Of a stretch of 64,000 nt of DNA, positions 9,419 to 19,938 are shown in pieces. This DNA comes from Acidovorax sp. NB1 (GTDB lineage: Bacteria; Pseudomonadota; Gammaproteobacteria; Burkholderiales; Burkholderiaceae_C). Each line of letters begins with the position of its first letter. Position 1 is the first letter of the stretch. The DNA lies in assembly GCF_005405905.1 (NCBI RefSeq), contig NZ_BJHU01000030.1, positions 274,057-338,056 on the forward strand, given 5' to 3'. The position numbers were made by a program, and so were the translations under genes. Under the pieces are notes generated by a model. That model had not been told where the DNA came from. It made no database searches and saw only the letters and a list, made by a program, of their open reading frames with translations.

Positions 9419-9797
9419 CTCGATGGCGCTGGCAGAAGTCGCGTGAGGTTCCAACGGTGTGTTGCCGCAATACACCATGAATTTCTGCTTGGGGCCCAGA
9501 GCCGAAAGTGGGCACCGTTTCCCAGAGCAGTCATTGATTCGTATCCACCTGCTTGCAGCGGAAAACGTGACTATCGAGAGCCCTGGCTTTGCAAGTTCGC
9601 AGGCTATAGTTTGCCTCCGTGAACTTTTCGGAGGGGCCGGAATGTTTGTATGGAATGCGGTGGCAGCCCAGCTGCTTACAAATCTGGGCTCCAAGCCGTT
9701 TTCAGGAGCAATCAGTGTCCCAAAGTAGCCCCTATCGTTCAGCTTGTCCCGCAGGTCTTGCGAGATAAATTGTGTTTGGGTTCAGCTAGGCAGAGCA
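9419..9797. other. Intergenic stretch with lower GC, no convincing gene
   Basis: About 380 bp between the operon terminator and the orphan gene at 9798. Short open frames exist on both strands (for example + strand 9641-9728, translation beginning MFVWNAVAAQLL), but none has a ribosome-binding site or recognisable sequence. Composition is visibly less GC-biased than the flanks and third codon positions are not GC-rich in any frame, so I read it as non-coding or decayed sequence. Confidence 0.4.
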
Positions 9798-10190
9798 ATG
9801 AGAGAAATGATTGGGCTAATGTCCAACGCCAAATGGAAGAAGCTCTTTTCCCACTTGGCACAAGCAGGGGTGGCTAGCTTTTGCACATGGAAATTGCTGG
9901 AGTGGAAGAGCTCCAGAGATGGCTTTCTTCCCGCACTAAATTGCCTCACCGAGCTAGGTGTCGGTGATTGTGGTGCAGTTCAGGGCGGCCCATTTCAATA
10001 CTCAGAGATTGAGTGGCTGCTCATCCCCGAAAAGACAACGAGGTGGCCCCAAGCGCAACCTCAGCATCGTTATGAGTCCCAAGATATAGGTAGAGTCCAG
10101 GCGGAAATTGATTCGCTGGGGCAGTACCCGTACCAGATCACCTCAGCAGGGCTCGTGGTAAGTGGGTATGCGTCTCAACAATTCGTTTAA
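9798..10190 (+). CDS. Orphan hypothetical protein, possibly DUF6678-like
   Basis: A 130-residue protein beginning MREMIGLMSNAKWKKLF. I do not recognise it with certainty. The N-terminal N.KW motif, the central YSEIEWLLIP segment and the C-terminal LVVSGY recall DUF6678-type proteins, which often sit singly in variable regions as possible immunity-like genes; this is a guess. Codon use is markedly less GC-biased than in neighbours, suggesting transfer. In-frame extension upstream to 9744 is possible, but Met at 9798 gives the better N-terminus. No partner gene is adjacent. Confidence 0.5.
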   Translation: MREMIGLMSNAKWKKLFSHLAQAGVASFCTWKLLEWKSSRDGFLPALNCLTELGVGDCGAVQGGPFQYSEIEWLLIPEKTTRWPQAQPQHRYESQDIGRVQAEIDSLGQYPYQITSAGLVVSGYASQQFV

Positions 10191-10365
10191 CGCCGACACG
10201 CTTCGTGGGCGGCAGTAACTCCAACTTTGAACGTCCGCTTCTCCTTGCTGCAACCGACCGCTCCTGGCCGAGAGCAGATATGGTCTTTTCGAATCTGCGA
10301 TCAGCCTGCAACCTTAGACGAGGACTTCAAAGTCCAGTCGTTGCCAAGTCTGCTGCTTCAACCCC

Positions 10366-11088
10366 CTACCGCTCCACATTCGGCAAATCATCCGGCCCCG
10401 CCACCGACATGGGCGGCAGGTTCTGCATGGCGGCCTGGGCGCCTATCAGCAGCATCTGGGTGGCGTGTGCAATTTCGGGCAGGCTGCGCTGTGTGTGCTC
10501 CATGCGCAGGTAGACCTTGCCGCGCACCAGCATCAGCACCAGGGGGGACTGCGCACGGGCGGCGCTGTGTTCGCCTTCCAGAAAGTTGAGCAGCTGCGAC
10601 ACCACGGGCGCGTGGATCCAGCGCTGGGCGACTTCGATGCGCTCGGCAATCACCGCGAAATGCTGGCAGAAGGACGCGGGCAGGCCGGGCCAGGTCATCT
10701 CTTCGTACATGGCCAGCCAGCGCATTTCTTCGGGCAGGTTGGCGTTCACCGTGGTCTGGAGGGTGTCGGTGATCGCGTTGTAGGCGCTGCCCTCCAGGGC
10801 CTCATGCAAGGAGCGGTTGAGCACCATCACGGCGGCATCCGGGTCGGCGCCTACGTCGGCGCGGCCGCGCAGCTCCAGGCCACGCACGTAGTCGCGGGTA
10901 GGGGTGCCACATTCCAGCCGCCAGGGGTGGCCGCCCACATCGCCGCCCAGGTCGAAATGCCCCTCGGTGGCGGACGGCACGATGGCCAGCTGCTGTGAGG
11001 CGGCCCAGCGGGCCACTTCCTTGTTGGTGACGGGCCGGGCGGCGGAGCCACCGGACGGACTGAAGGCTTTGCGCAGGCGATCGAACAT
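10366..11088 (-). CDS. Hypothetical protein, 240 residues
   Basis: I do not recognise this protein. It starts MFDRLRKAFS and has no signal peptide or membrane segment. Mixed alpha/beta content includes a stretch GHPWRLECGTPTRDYVRG (~45-65) and a hydrophobic segment SPLVLMLVRGKVYLRMEH (~190-207). Normal GC-rich codon use shows it is a resident gene. A TTG start nine codons upstream is possible but has no ribosome-binding site. The convergent orphan gene ends 175 bp away, and this interval shows no gene. Confidence 0.6.
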   Translation of the reverse strand: MFDRLRKAFSPSGGSAARPVTNKEVARWAASQQLAIVPSATEGHFDLGGDVGGHPWRLECGTPTRDYVRGLELRGRADVGADPDAAVMVLNRSLHEALEGSAYNAITDTLQTTVNANLPEEMRWLAMYEEMTWPGLPASFCQHFAVIAERIEVAQRWIHAPVVSQLLNFLEGEHSAARAQSPLVLMLVRGKVYLRMEHTQRSLPEIAHATQMLLIGAQAAMQNLPPMSVAGPDDLPNVER

Positions 11089-11329
11089 GGCCAGGGGGAA
11101 GCGGATGCTTCGCAAGAGTCGCAGGTACGGGCATTATTGGGGGCATTGGCTGCTGGAGATAGCCCCTGAGGGTCAAAAGCTTCTCGAGTTGCCTGCGGCG
11201 CCGTTTCCTGAAGGGGATGCACCCTGTGGGCTGGCGAAGCAAGCCCCACGGGTGCGTTGGCCTTTCGCCGCGCCAGTTTCGTCGGCTGTGGGTGGGGCAC
11301 AGCGCTTGGATGACCTGCATGTTTTCACC

Positions 11330-11950
11330 ATGAACCGCCGTCTTGCCTTTTCTGCCCTGGGTTGCACGCTGGCCTTAGCTCCGCTGGCCGCCCTGGCGCT
11401 GCCCGCCGATGCCTCGGCCACGGCCCGCCAGCTGGTGCGCTGGGCCACGGACACGGGCGACCACCAGGGTCTGCCTTTTGCGGTGATCGACAAGCCCGGG
11501 GCCCGCATCCATGTGTTTTCGGCCCAGGGGCAGTGGCTGGGCAGCGCGCCGGTGCTGCTGGGCGCCGCGCGGGGCGACCGGTCGGCGCCCGACCTGGGCA
11601 CGCGCCCGCTGGCGCAGATCCGGCCGGAGGAGCGCACTACCCCCGCAGGCCGTTTTGTGGCCGAGCCAGGCCGCAACCTGCGCGGGGAAGACATTGTGTG
11701 GATCGACTACGACTCGGCCGTGTCGCTGCACCGGGTGCGCAGCGTGAGCGCCTCAGAGCGCCGCCACCAGCGCCTGGCCAGCGGCAGCGCGCGCGACAAG
11801 CGCATCAGCTATGGCTGCGTGAATGCGCCCGAGGCGTTCTACAACCAGTTCATCGCCCCGCTGCTCGGGCAGGGCCCTGGGGTGATCTATGTGCTACCGG
11901 ACACGGAGTCATTTGCTACGTTTTTCATAGCTGCCAGCGCTTATCCATAG
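11330..11950 (+). CDS. Exported L,D-transpeptidase-like (YkuD-related) protein
   Basis: A 206-residue protein with a clear signal peptide (MNRRLAFSALGCTLALAPLAALAL). The remainder resembles L,D-transpeptidases: substrate-strand sequence FAVIDKPGARIHVFSAQG near 50-70, then TTPAGRF, then the catalytic-cysteine motif SYGCVNAPEAFYN (~165). The usual SHGC has Tyr instead of His here, so activity is uncertain. It would act on peptidoglycan in the periplasm. The last ~11 residues and the stop codon are encoded by the dispersed repeat starting at 11915, so the original C-terminus has been replaced. Confidence 0.7.
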   Translation: MNRRLAFSALGCTLALAPLAALALPADASATARQLVRWATDTGDHQGLPFAVIDKPGARIHVFSAQGQWLGSAPVLLGAARGDRSAPDLGTRPLAQIRPEERTTPAGRFVAEPGRNLRGEDIVWIDYDSAVSLHRVRSVSASERRHQRLASGSARDKRISYGCVNAPEAFYNQFIAPLLGQGPGVIYVLPDTESFATFFIAASAYP

Positions 11951-11974
11951 CGCGGAGACGGCACTTTTTATTCA
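11915..11974. repeat. Dispersed repeat, copy A (encodes a gene's C-terminus)
   Basis: Copy of the ~60-bp dispersed element: GCTAC-TTTTTCATAGCTGCC-AGCGCTT at one end and CACTTTTTATTCA at the other. It covers the final codons and TAG stop of the L,D-transpeptidase-like gene. See copies at 19882, 23821, 36054, 50324, 57427, 59234 and 63923. Confidence 0.8.
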
Positions 11975-12003
11975 AATTTTCCGCCTGCAAAGACCCTGGC
12001 GGC

Positions 12004-13014
12004 TCAGCCCGCCCTCTGCAGCCGGAACACCGCACGGCGCCCACCCACCGTCAGCCCACGGGCGTTGACGATGTGCGCCGAGCGCCGCCGTGCTAGGGCA
12101 TCGCGCTGGCCAGCGTCCAGCCAGCCGAGCTGGTCCATCACCTCGACGGCGGCAGCCACCTGGGCCACCATGTTACCGTCCATGATCTTGAGCGCAAAGG
12201 CCTCGCCCCGGCTGCGGCTGCCCACCACCTGCACGCCGTCAGCACCCGTCTTGGACACCCAGTCCCCCCGCCCCACCTGCATGAAGTCCAGGTCGTGCCG
12301 GCCTGTGCCCGAGCCCAGCTCGGGCCGCGCCACCATGGCGTCGGCCAGTGTGGTCAGGCTTTCGTGCAGGTCGGTGTCGGGCGCGCCACCGGCCAGCCGG
12401 GCATAGCCCCGGGCCAGATGCGCCAGCGGCATGGCGTAGTTGGGCGCCGAACAGCCGTCGATGCCCATGGCCAGTTGGCCGGGGGCGAGCCCCACTGCCT
12501 GCGCCACATGGTCGCGGATGGCCACCTGCAGCGGGTGGGCTGGATCGAGGTGGCCCTCCAGCGGCAGCCCCTGCTGCACGCAGTGCGCCACAAAACCCGC
12601 GTGTTTGCCGCTGCAGTTGTTGTGGCGCTCGTCGGGTACAAAACCATCGGGCAGCGTGCCCAGGCCCAGCTCGGAAAACAAGGGCCGGTGGCAGCCGCAG
12701 CGCAGCGCGCGGTAGTCCTGCCCTACGCTGGCCAGCATGCGGTCGGCCTGCTCCACATGCATGGACTCGCCGTTGTGGCTGGCGCACAGCAGCGCCAGCT
12801 CGCCCTGCCCCCAGCCCAACGCGCGGGCCCCGCCCGACTGCATGAAAGGCAGCGCCTGGAACGCCTTAATGGTGGAGCGGGTGAAGGTGACGGTGTACGG
12901 GTCGCCCACCTGCGCCAGCACCTGCCCCTGGCGGTTGGCAACGGCCACCGCGCCCCAGTGCTGGCACTCGGGCAGGCCGCCCCGGGTGACTTCGATTAAC
13001 GGTAAAAAACCCAT
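12004..13014 (-). CDS. L-asparaginase, Rhizobium etli (ReAV) type
   Basis: Hydrolyses L-asparagine to aspartate and ammonia. The 336-residue protein belongs to the class unrelated to E. coli AnsA/AnsB. Key segments are TRSTIKAFQALP (~46-57, catalytic Ser-Lys pair), CASHNGESMH, NNCSGKHAGF (~135) and IDGCSAPNYAMP (~185, metal-linked Cys). Then follow GTGRHDLDFM and a second conserved Lys in VSKTGADG. No signal peptide is present, so it is cytoplasmic. It faces the L,D-transpeptidase gene convergently and lies 23 bp downstream of the penicillin acylase gene on the same strand, with which it may be co-transcribed. Both are amidohydrolases acting on amino-acid derivatives. Confidence 0.88.
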   Translation of the reverse strand: MGFLPLIEVTRGGLPECQHWGAVAVANRQGQVLAQVGDPYTVTFTRSTIKAFQALPFMQSGGARALGWGQGELALLCASHNGESMHVEQADRMLASVGQDYRALRCGCHRPLFSELGLGTLPDGFVPDERHNNCSGKHAGFVAHCVQQGLPLEGHLDPAHPLQVAIRDHVAQAVGLAPGQLAMGIDGCSAPNYAMPLAHLARGYARLAGGAPDTDLHESLTTLADAMVARPELGSGTGRHDLDFMQVGRGDWVSKTGADGVQVVGSRSRGEAFALKIMDGNMVAQVAAAVEVMDQLGWLDAGQRDALARRRSAHIVNARGLTVGGRRAVFRLQRAG

Positions 13015-13037
13015 GGCGATGCGTCCTTGCCGCGGCC

Positions 13038-15584
13038 TCAGCGCGCGGCGGTGGGAAGGGTTGCTGGGGCCAGCGTGAGGCTGTGCACCCAGCGCGCGGG
13101 CTGGCGCTGCAGGGCGCGGTAGCCGGTGTCGGCCCAGGTGGTGCTCATGTCGCGGTAGCGCGGCGAAAACACCAGGCCACTCTGGCCCGTCTGGTAGATG
13201 AAGCGCGACTGTTCCAGATCGGCCAGGTCGTACACCGCGCGCAGCGAGGCGGCATGGCGGTTCACATACGGGCCCTTGGCCTCGCCCGCGTTGTACTGGC
13301 CCACATTCACGGTGTACGAGTCTCCGTGCGATGGCACGCTCACGTCAAAGAAGCGGGCCAGCGCGGGCACATTGCCAAAAGGCCGGTGCACGCTGAGCGC
13401 AGGGTGCGCAGCGCCCCAGCGCCACTGAGCCGGGTCTGCACCGTATGCAGCCTGCAGGCGGTCGAGCGCACGGCCCAGGGCAGCGGCGGATTGCTCGGCA
13501 CAGGTCGCAGGCTGGCACCACCAGGTGTCGTTGCGCTCCAGGATGCCCTCCAGCGCCGAACGGTAGTCGCGCTTGCCGTAGGTGGCCTTGAAGCGGTCTT
13601 CGCCAATGCGCGGGATGATGAGGCCCCGCGCCAGCTCGTCCGTCCAGGCCACGAAGATCAACGGAGCAGCCCGGCCCGCGTCCATCACGCCATCAAAACC
13701 CTGAAGCTCTTTCTGCGCAGCGGCGGCCAGCGTGTGCGGGGACTGCGCCTGCTGCAGGTGCGGCAACAAGCGCCGCGTGGCAAGCGAGGCCACGTCGCGG
13801 TGGATGGCCTGCATGCTGGCCGCGTCGTGCTTGGGGGTCGCCTCAATGAGCTGCGCGATGCGCTCGTAGCGGTAGGGCAAGGCCCAGTCCTGCGTGAGGA
13901 AATGCGGGTAGCCAGGGGCCGTCACGCGCTGGTTGGCGGTGGCCACCCAGCCTCGGTCGCCGCGATCTTCTGGGGTCTGCTCGTAGGGCAGCCAGCCCTT
14001 CCAGTCGTAGCGCGCATCCCAGCCGGGCGATGGCGCCACGCCCCGGATATCGTTGGCCGCATCGCGCACCGGCACACGGCCAGCAGCCTTGAAGCGGATG
14101 TTGCCCTGGTCGTCGGCCGCCACCACGCTCTGCATGGGCGAGTGGTAGTGGGCCAGCCCTGCAAAGAGCTCGTCCACGCTTTGGGACTGGTTGGTCTTGA
14201 AGCCCGCCAGCACGGTCTGGTTGTCGTCGTCCAGCGCGCTCCAGCGCAGCGCCAGCACGTATTTGCCCAGGTCCAGCACCTCGGCGTGCGACTTCTGCAC
14301 ATCGCTCAGCACCGGCCCGTGGCGGGTGCTGCGCAGCTGCAGCACCACGTCGGCGGCGCCCTTGACGCGGATGGTCTCCTTGCGCATGGTGAACGGCGCC
14401 CAGCCTTCGGGCGTGCGGTACTGCGTGGCATCGGCGGGGTTGATCTGCTCCAGGTACAGGTCCTGCACATCCGGGCCGGTGTTGGTGAAGCCCCAGGCCA
14501 CCTTGCCGGTGCGGCCCAGCACCACAAAAGGCAGGCCCGGCAAGGTGGCGCCCACCGCGTCGATGGCTGCGATGGGCGTGCCGTCCGAGGCTTGCCCTGC
14601 AGGCGCCTGCAGCCCGGCAAAGTACCAGATGGCGGGTGCCGACAGGCCCAGGTGCGGGTCGTTGGCAAGCAGAGGTTTGCCGCTCACTGTGCGCGAGCCC
14701 GCCAGCACCCAGTTGTTGCTGCCCTTGCCTTCGTTGGTGCCCGCGTTGCGGGTCAGCTCGTCGGCCCAGGCCAGCATGCCGGTGCTGATCTGGCGGGCCA
14801 ACGGGCCGCCTGCTGTGTGGCTGGCGGTTTGGGCCGTGCGGTCCTGCGCTGCCGCGGTGGAGCCCGCATCTGCTGCGCGGTACACACCCAGCTGGCGGTA
14901 CAGCGCTGCCAGGTCGGCCGACGCCGCACGCTTTTCGCCCGGATAGGGTGGCATCAGCTGCCAGAGCCGGTCGGTATCGAGCGTGCGCGCCACCGACAGG
15001 CGCGCAAACTCGGTGCCCCAGTTGCCGCCCAGGTCCAGCGCCATCATCAGCGCCCAACCCACGCTGTCTTCGGGCTCCCACACCGCGCCCCGTGCGCCGC
15101 CAGGCTGCACGCCCAGCACATGGAACTCGGGCGGCAGCGCCTGTGGGCGGTTCTGGTGGAAGGCATGGATGCCCTGGCTGTAGGCCTGCAGCGCGTCCTT
15201 GGCGTACTGGGGCAGGCCTGCGTACTGGCGTTTGGCCACGCCTGCGATGTCGAGCGCGCGCATGAGCTTGTCGGTTTCGACTGTGGCGGAACCAAACACC
15301 TCGGACAGCTCGCCATGCATGACGCGGCGGTTGAATTCCAACTGCCAGGTGCGTTCTTGGGCATGCACATAGCCCATGGCAAACCAGGCGTCCTGCGGGG
15401 TCTGTGCGCGCACATGGGTCACGTCCGACGGGTCGCGCTGCACGCGCACCGCGTCGCGCAGACCAGCTACTTGCAGCGTTCCATCCACCACCGCAAAGCT
15501 GCGCTGCACATACACAGCCGCCCCTGCGCCTGCCAGCAAGGCAACCACCACCAGCCCAACGGCCGTCCGCTTCATCCACGCCAT
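13038..15584 (-). CDS. Penicillin acylase family protein (Ntn-hydrolase)
   Basis: Periplasmic amidase precursor of 848 residues. An N-terminal signal/anchor (KRTAVGLVVVALLAGAGAAVY) is followed by the A chain with WFAMGYVHAQERTWQLE. A spacer comes next, then the autocatalytic cleavage site, with the nucleophile Ser in GKGSNNWV (~288) starting the B chain. Downstream are NDPHLGLSAPAIWY and the C-terminal SHGDSYTVNVGQYN (~790). Targets may be acyl-homoserine lactones, cephalosporins or N-acyl amino acids, which sequence cannot resolve. The ATG at 15584 has AGGAGA eight bases upstream; an earlier in-frame Met lacks one and would destroy the signal peptide. Confidence 0.92.
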   Translation of the reverse strand: MAWMKRTAVGLVVVALLAGAGAAVYVQRSFAVVDGTLQVAGLRDAVRVQRDPSDVTHVRAQTPQDAWFAMGYVHAQERTWQLEFNRRVMHGELSEVFGSATVETDKLMRALDIAGVAKRQYAGLPQYAKDALQAYSQGIHAFHQNRPQALPPEFHVLGVQPGGARGAVWEPEDSVGWALMMALDLGGNWGTEFARLSVARTLDTDRLWQLMPPYPGEKRAASADLAALYRQLGVYRAADAGSTAAAQDRTAQTASHTAGGPLARQISTGMLAWADELTRNAGTNEGKGSNNWVLAGSRTVSGKPLLANDPHLGLSAPAIWYFAGLQAPAGQASDGTPIAAIDAVGATLPGLPFVVLGRTGKVAWGFTNTGPDVQDLYLEQINPADATQYRTPEGWAPFTMRKETIRVKGAADVVLQLRSTRHGPVLSDVQKSHAEVLDLGKYVLALRWSALDDDNQTVLAGFKTNQSQSVDELFAGLAHYHSPMQSVVAADDQGNIRFKAAGRVPVRDAANDIRGVAPSPGWDARYDWKGWLPYEQTPEDRGDRGWVATANQRVTAPGYPHFLTQDWALPYRYERIAQLIEATPKHDAASMQAIHRDVASLATRRLLPHLQQAQSPHTLAAAAQKELQGFDGVMDAGRAAPLIFVAWTDELARGLIIPRIGEDRFKATYGKRDYRSALEGILERNDTWWCQPATCAEQSAAALGRALDRLQAAYGADPAQWRWGAAHPALSVHRPFGNVPALARFFDVSVPSHGDSYTVNVGQYNAGEAKGPYVNRHAASLRAVYDLADLEQSRFIYQTGQSGLVFSPRYRDMSTTWADTGYRALQRQPARWVHSLTLAPATLPTAAR

Positions 15585-15691
15585 GTGTTGTGTCTCCTGT
15601 TGTTGTGTTGACTGCCAGGGGGCCCGATGCGCAGCACGCGCGGGCTGGGGCACACAGCTTGCGCCCTCTTGTACCCCCTTATGCCCGGCGT

Positions 15692-16621
15692 TCAGCCCAG
15701 GTGCACGCTGGTGCCCACCACCTGGAAGCTCATGACCGGCGCGCTGGGCTCGGTGAAAGGTACCCCCAGCGCTATCTGCCCCGTGCCGTGCAGGATGCAG
15801 GCATCACGGCGCAGCCGCACGGGCGAGTCGCTGCCGTCAAAACGCACCCAGGTGCCAAAGCTGCTCATGTCGGTGAGCACAAAACCGCTGTTGCGCCAGT
15901 CGATGCGTGCATGCAGACGCGACACCCGGGGGTCGTTGATGCACAGCTGCGCATGGTTGGCGCGCCCCACATGCACCGGGGCGTCCGACGAGGTGAACGA
16001 CATGTTCACGCCATGCCACGAGAACTGGATCTGCCCCAGGATCGAATCCACCGGGGCAAAGCTGCTGACCAGCGCGGCCTGCATGGTGAGGGAGTCTGGC
16101 GCCTCGTCCTCGCGCCACTCGACGTGGTAGAGCATGAGCGCCTCGGCCTTGCCACGGATTTCCATGAGGCCCAGCTTGCGGTACCAGGCATCGGGGGCGG
16201 TGCCTGCGAGCAGCACCGTGGTCTCGGTGGCCCAGATCTCGGCGGGCCCGGCCCGTTCGCAGAGGCGGGAGGCCACGTTGACGGCATCTCCATAGCAGTC
16301 GCCATCCACATCCAGCACCTCTCCACTGGCCACACCCACACGGATGTCCATGCGCAGCGGCTGTGGCCAGCGGCCCAGCCGCTCGTTGTGCTGGCGAAGC
16401 ATGGTGGAGGTGGCCGATACCGCAGCGGCTGCATCGCCAAAAATGCACAACACGCCATCCCCCAGCTTTTTGACGACCCGACCGCCATGGGTTTCTATGG
16501 TGTCGGCAATCCACTGGGTGACCTGGGTCACGGCTTCCGTGGCGCGCTCGTTGCCCAGCGTTTCATACAACGAGGTGCTGCCCGAGATGTCCGCGAAGAC
16601 CACCGTTGACAGCACACTCAT
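15692..16621 (-). CDS. Class III nucleotide cyclase fused to an FHA domain
   Basis: A 309-residue two-domain signalling protein. Residues ~1-175 form a class III adenylate/guanylate cyclase catalytic domain: metal site FADISGSTSLYE (6-17), KKLGDGVLCIFGD (~51) with the second Asp, and GVASGEVLDVDGDCYGDAVN (~97-116). Residues ~215-300 form a forkhead-associated domain with VGRANHAQL, SRLHARI and SSFGTWV, which normally bind phosphothreonine peptides. No membrane segment is visible. The output is probably cAMP, placed under control of Ser/Thr phosphorylation. No kinase gene is adjacent. It is transcribed in the same direction as the acylase gene, 107 bp upstream of it. Confidence 0.88.
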   Translation of the reverse strand: MSVLSTVVFADISGSTSLYETLGNERATEAVTQVTQWIADTIETHGGRVVKKLGDGVLCIFGDAAAAVSATSTMLRQHNERLGRWPQPLRMDIRVGVASGEVLDVDGDCYGDAVNVASRLCERAGPAEIWATETTVLLAGTAPDAWYRKLGLMEIRGKAEALMLYHVEWREDEAPDSLTMQAALVSSFAPVDSILGQIQFSWHGVNMSFTSSDAPVHVGRANHAQLCINDPRVSRLHARIDWRNSGFVLTDMSSFGTWVRFDGSDSPVRLRRDACILHGTGQIALGVPFTEPSAPVMSFQVVGTSVHLG

Positions 16622-16999
16622 GAACGATGGCCTATTAGTAACATCATGTGAATCAGTTTAGTGCAAGCTCAACGAAGACGCACCCACCGAAGCGTTAACA
16701 ATCCTCCACTGCTGGTTGTGACCCTGCCCAGGCATCCCAGCCCACCCGCGACCAGACAGACACCAAGCAGCCGGGCACGAATGCAACCCGCCTGGTGGCC
16801 TCCCCATCCAGTCAAAAACACAGGCGTCGCCATGCGGCGTCAGGGAGCTGCAAGCCATCGCGCCAAATACGTAAAAGTTCGCAACAAACAGGACTGACGT
16901 GTTGTCTTTATGCAAAAACAGGAGCACGACCCTTGCGTCAATCCTCGCCCCCGCTTAACTTGACCGACCCTGTTACAAAAACCGTTGTGCGCCCCACCC
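16622..16999. other. Divergent intergenic region, no gene seen
   Basis: 378 bp between the divergently transcribed cyclase gene and the small gene at 17000. Short frames on both strands have no ribosome-binding site or family resemblance. It presumably holds both promoters. No inverted repeat long enough to call an operator was seen. Confidence 0.4.
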
Positions 17000-17362
17000 A
17001 TGCGCTGGAACAAACCCAATCTCCGCAACAACCTGCACGACCTGCTGGGCCGTGACAAGCCGTCTTCGACGGCCTGGGTGCGCGACCAGGGGCTGGAGGA
17101 AGTCCGCCAGGCCATGCTGCAGGGCCTGATGGGTTTGTCGGGCTGCGAGGTGGCCCGCATGAACATGCGGCTGCGGTATGCGGGCGACATCGAGGCGCTG
17201 TGGTATCTGCGCACCGACCTGTTTCAAACCCTGGTGCTCTTGCGGGGGCAGGCGGTTGCACAAAAGGTGCTGGACCACATCACCCCCTTCTTCCAGGGGC
17301 AGCTACCCCTGTCACTGCGCACACCCCAGGTGCCGCAGGAGCCGCGCTTCCACAATTACTAA
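17000..17362 (+). CDS. Small hypothetical protein, 120 residues
   Basis: Begins MRWNKPNLRNNLHDLLGRDK. The middle is rich in predicted helix (VRQAMLQGLMGLSGCEVARM, RYAGDIEALWYLRTDLFQ), with no signal peptide or membrane segment and a Pro-rich tail. I do not recognise a domain. Codon use is typical for the window, and the compact start fits a real soluble protein. It converges on the LD-carboxypeptidase gene 49 bp downstream. Confidence 0.6.
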   Translation: MRWNKPNLRNNLHDLLGRDKPSSTAWVRDQGLEEVRQAMLQGLMGLSGCEVARMNMRLRYAGDIEALWYLRTDLFQTLVLLRGQAVAQKVLDHITPFFQGQLPLSLRTPQVPQEPRFHNY

Positions 17363-17411
17363 GCCCGGCCGTCAGGCAGCCCCGCAGCGAAGCAGGGCTT
17401 AGCCACCAGCG

Positions 17412-18395
17412 TCAGTGCTGGTGCCCCCAGTAGATCAGCGCATCCCGCGCCTCCACCGACAGCGACACCGTTGCACCCACCGGCAGCAGCACCTTGGTCT
17501 CGACATGCCCGAACGGCAGGTTGGTCAGCACCGGGGCCTTGATCTGGCTGCGCAGCCAGTCCACCACCGACTGCAGCTTGTAGCCCTTGTCGTGCGGCGC
17601 CAGCTTGAAGTTGGTGAACTGCCCCAGCACCACCGCCTTTTGCTGGGCCAGCACGCCCGCGTGCAGCAACTGCGTCAGCATGCGCTCGATGCGGTAGGGA
17701 TGCTCGTGCACATCCTCCAAGAACAGCACCCCGCCCTTGATCTGCGGCAGATACGGCGTGCCCACCAGCGAGGCCAGCACCGACAGGTTGCCGCCCCACA
17801 GGGTGGCGCTTTTCACATACGCGTTGGGCACGGCGGGCTTGCCCGTGATGGCGTGGGGCTTCTCGTTGTGCATGCGCCAGCCCGTGCCTTCACCGTGGCC
17901 GGTGAGCAGGTCGTCAAAGCAGGCTTCCATGATGTCGTCGGGCTCGCCCGCCACGCCAAAGTCAGCCCCCAGCGAGGGGCCCGCCCAGGTAGTGGCGCCG
18001 GTCTTGGCCAGCACGGCCAGCTGGAAGGCAGTGAAGTCGCTCACCCCCACAAAGTGCGTGCCCTTTTCGATGGCCTTGGCCACTGCCTTGTAGCGGATGC
18101 CCGGCAGGATGCGCGTAAGGCCATAGCCCCCGCGCGAGATCAGCGCCACATCGGCACCACTGGCAGCAGCGCGGTGGATGGCCGCCAGCCGCGTCTCGTC
18201 GTCGCCCGCAAAACGCGTGTGGGTGGCCAGCGCATCGGTGTCCACCTCGACCTCATGGCCCAGGGCCTTCAGGCGGGCCAGGCCGCGCTTGAAAGCCGCT
18301 TTGTCGCGCACAGCGCTGGAGGGCGAATAGATGTAGATGTGCTTGGGACCGTGGTCGTGGTGGCACTGCGAATGGTCGTGATCGTGGTCGTGCAA
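17412..18395 (-). CDS. ldcA: LD-carboxypeptidase (S66 family) with His-rich N-terminus
   Basis: Releases the terminal D-Ala from murein tetrapeptides during cell-wall recycling (MccF/LdcA family, cytoplasmic). The 327 residues include YIYSPSSAVRD (~20-30), DVALISRGGYGLTRILPG (~80-97), the nucleophile Ser in GVSDFTAF (~118), GATTWAGPSLGADF, the catalytic Glu region GGVLFLEDVHEHPYR and the final His in FGHVETKVLLP. Unusually the N-terminus is a histidine/aspartate run (HDHDHDHSQCHHDH) with a Cys, and the C-terminus ends WGHQH. These are likely metal-binding tails and not part of the fold. A later start near residue 17 would remove the His run. Confidence 0.9.
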   Translation of the reverse strand: MHDHDHDHSQCHHDHGPKHIYIYSPSSAVRDKAAFKRGLARLKALGHEVEVDTDALATHTRFAGDDETRLAAIHRAAASGADVALISRGGYGLTRILPGIRYKAVAKAIEKGTHFVGVSDFTAFQLAVLAKTGATTWAGPSLGADFGVAGEPDDIMEACFDDLLTGHGEGTGWRMHNEKPHAITGKPAVPNAYVKSATLWGGNLSVLASLVGTPYLPQIKGGVLFLEDVHEHPYRIERMLTQLLHAGVLAQQKAVVLGQFTNFKLAPHDKGYKLQSVVDWLRSQIKAPVLTNLPFGHVETKVLLPVGATVSLSVEARDALIYWGHQH

Positions 18396-18449
18396 AGCGC
18401 TCAGGCCCGCCGGGGGCCTGCTCCGTCAAAAAAGGGGGCCGGTGCCACG

Positions 18450-19937
<1,488 letters not shown>

Positions 19938-19938
19938 A

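Noticed and set aside
13083..15611. 842-codon plus-strand frame opposite the penicillin acylase gene
   Set aside because: Antisense shadow; His/Arg-rich composition typical of such artefacts.
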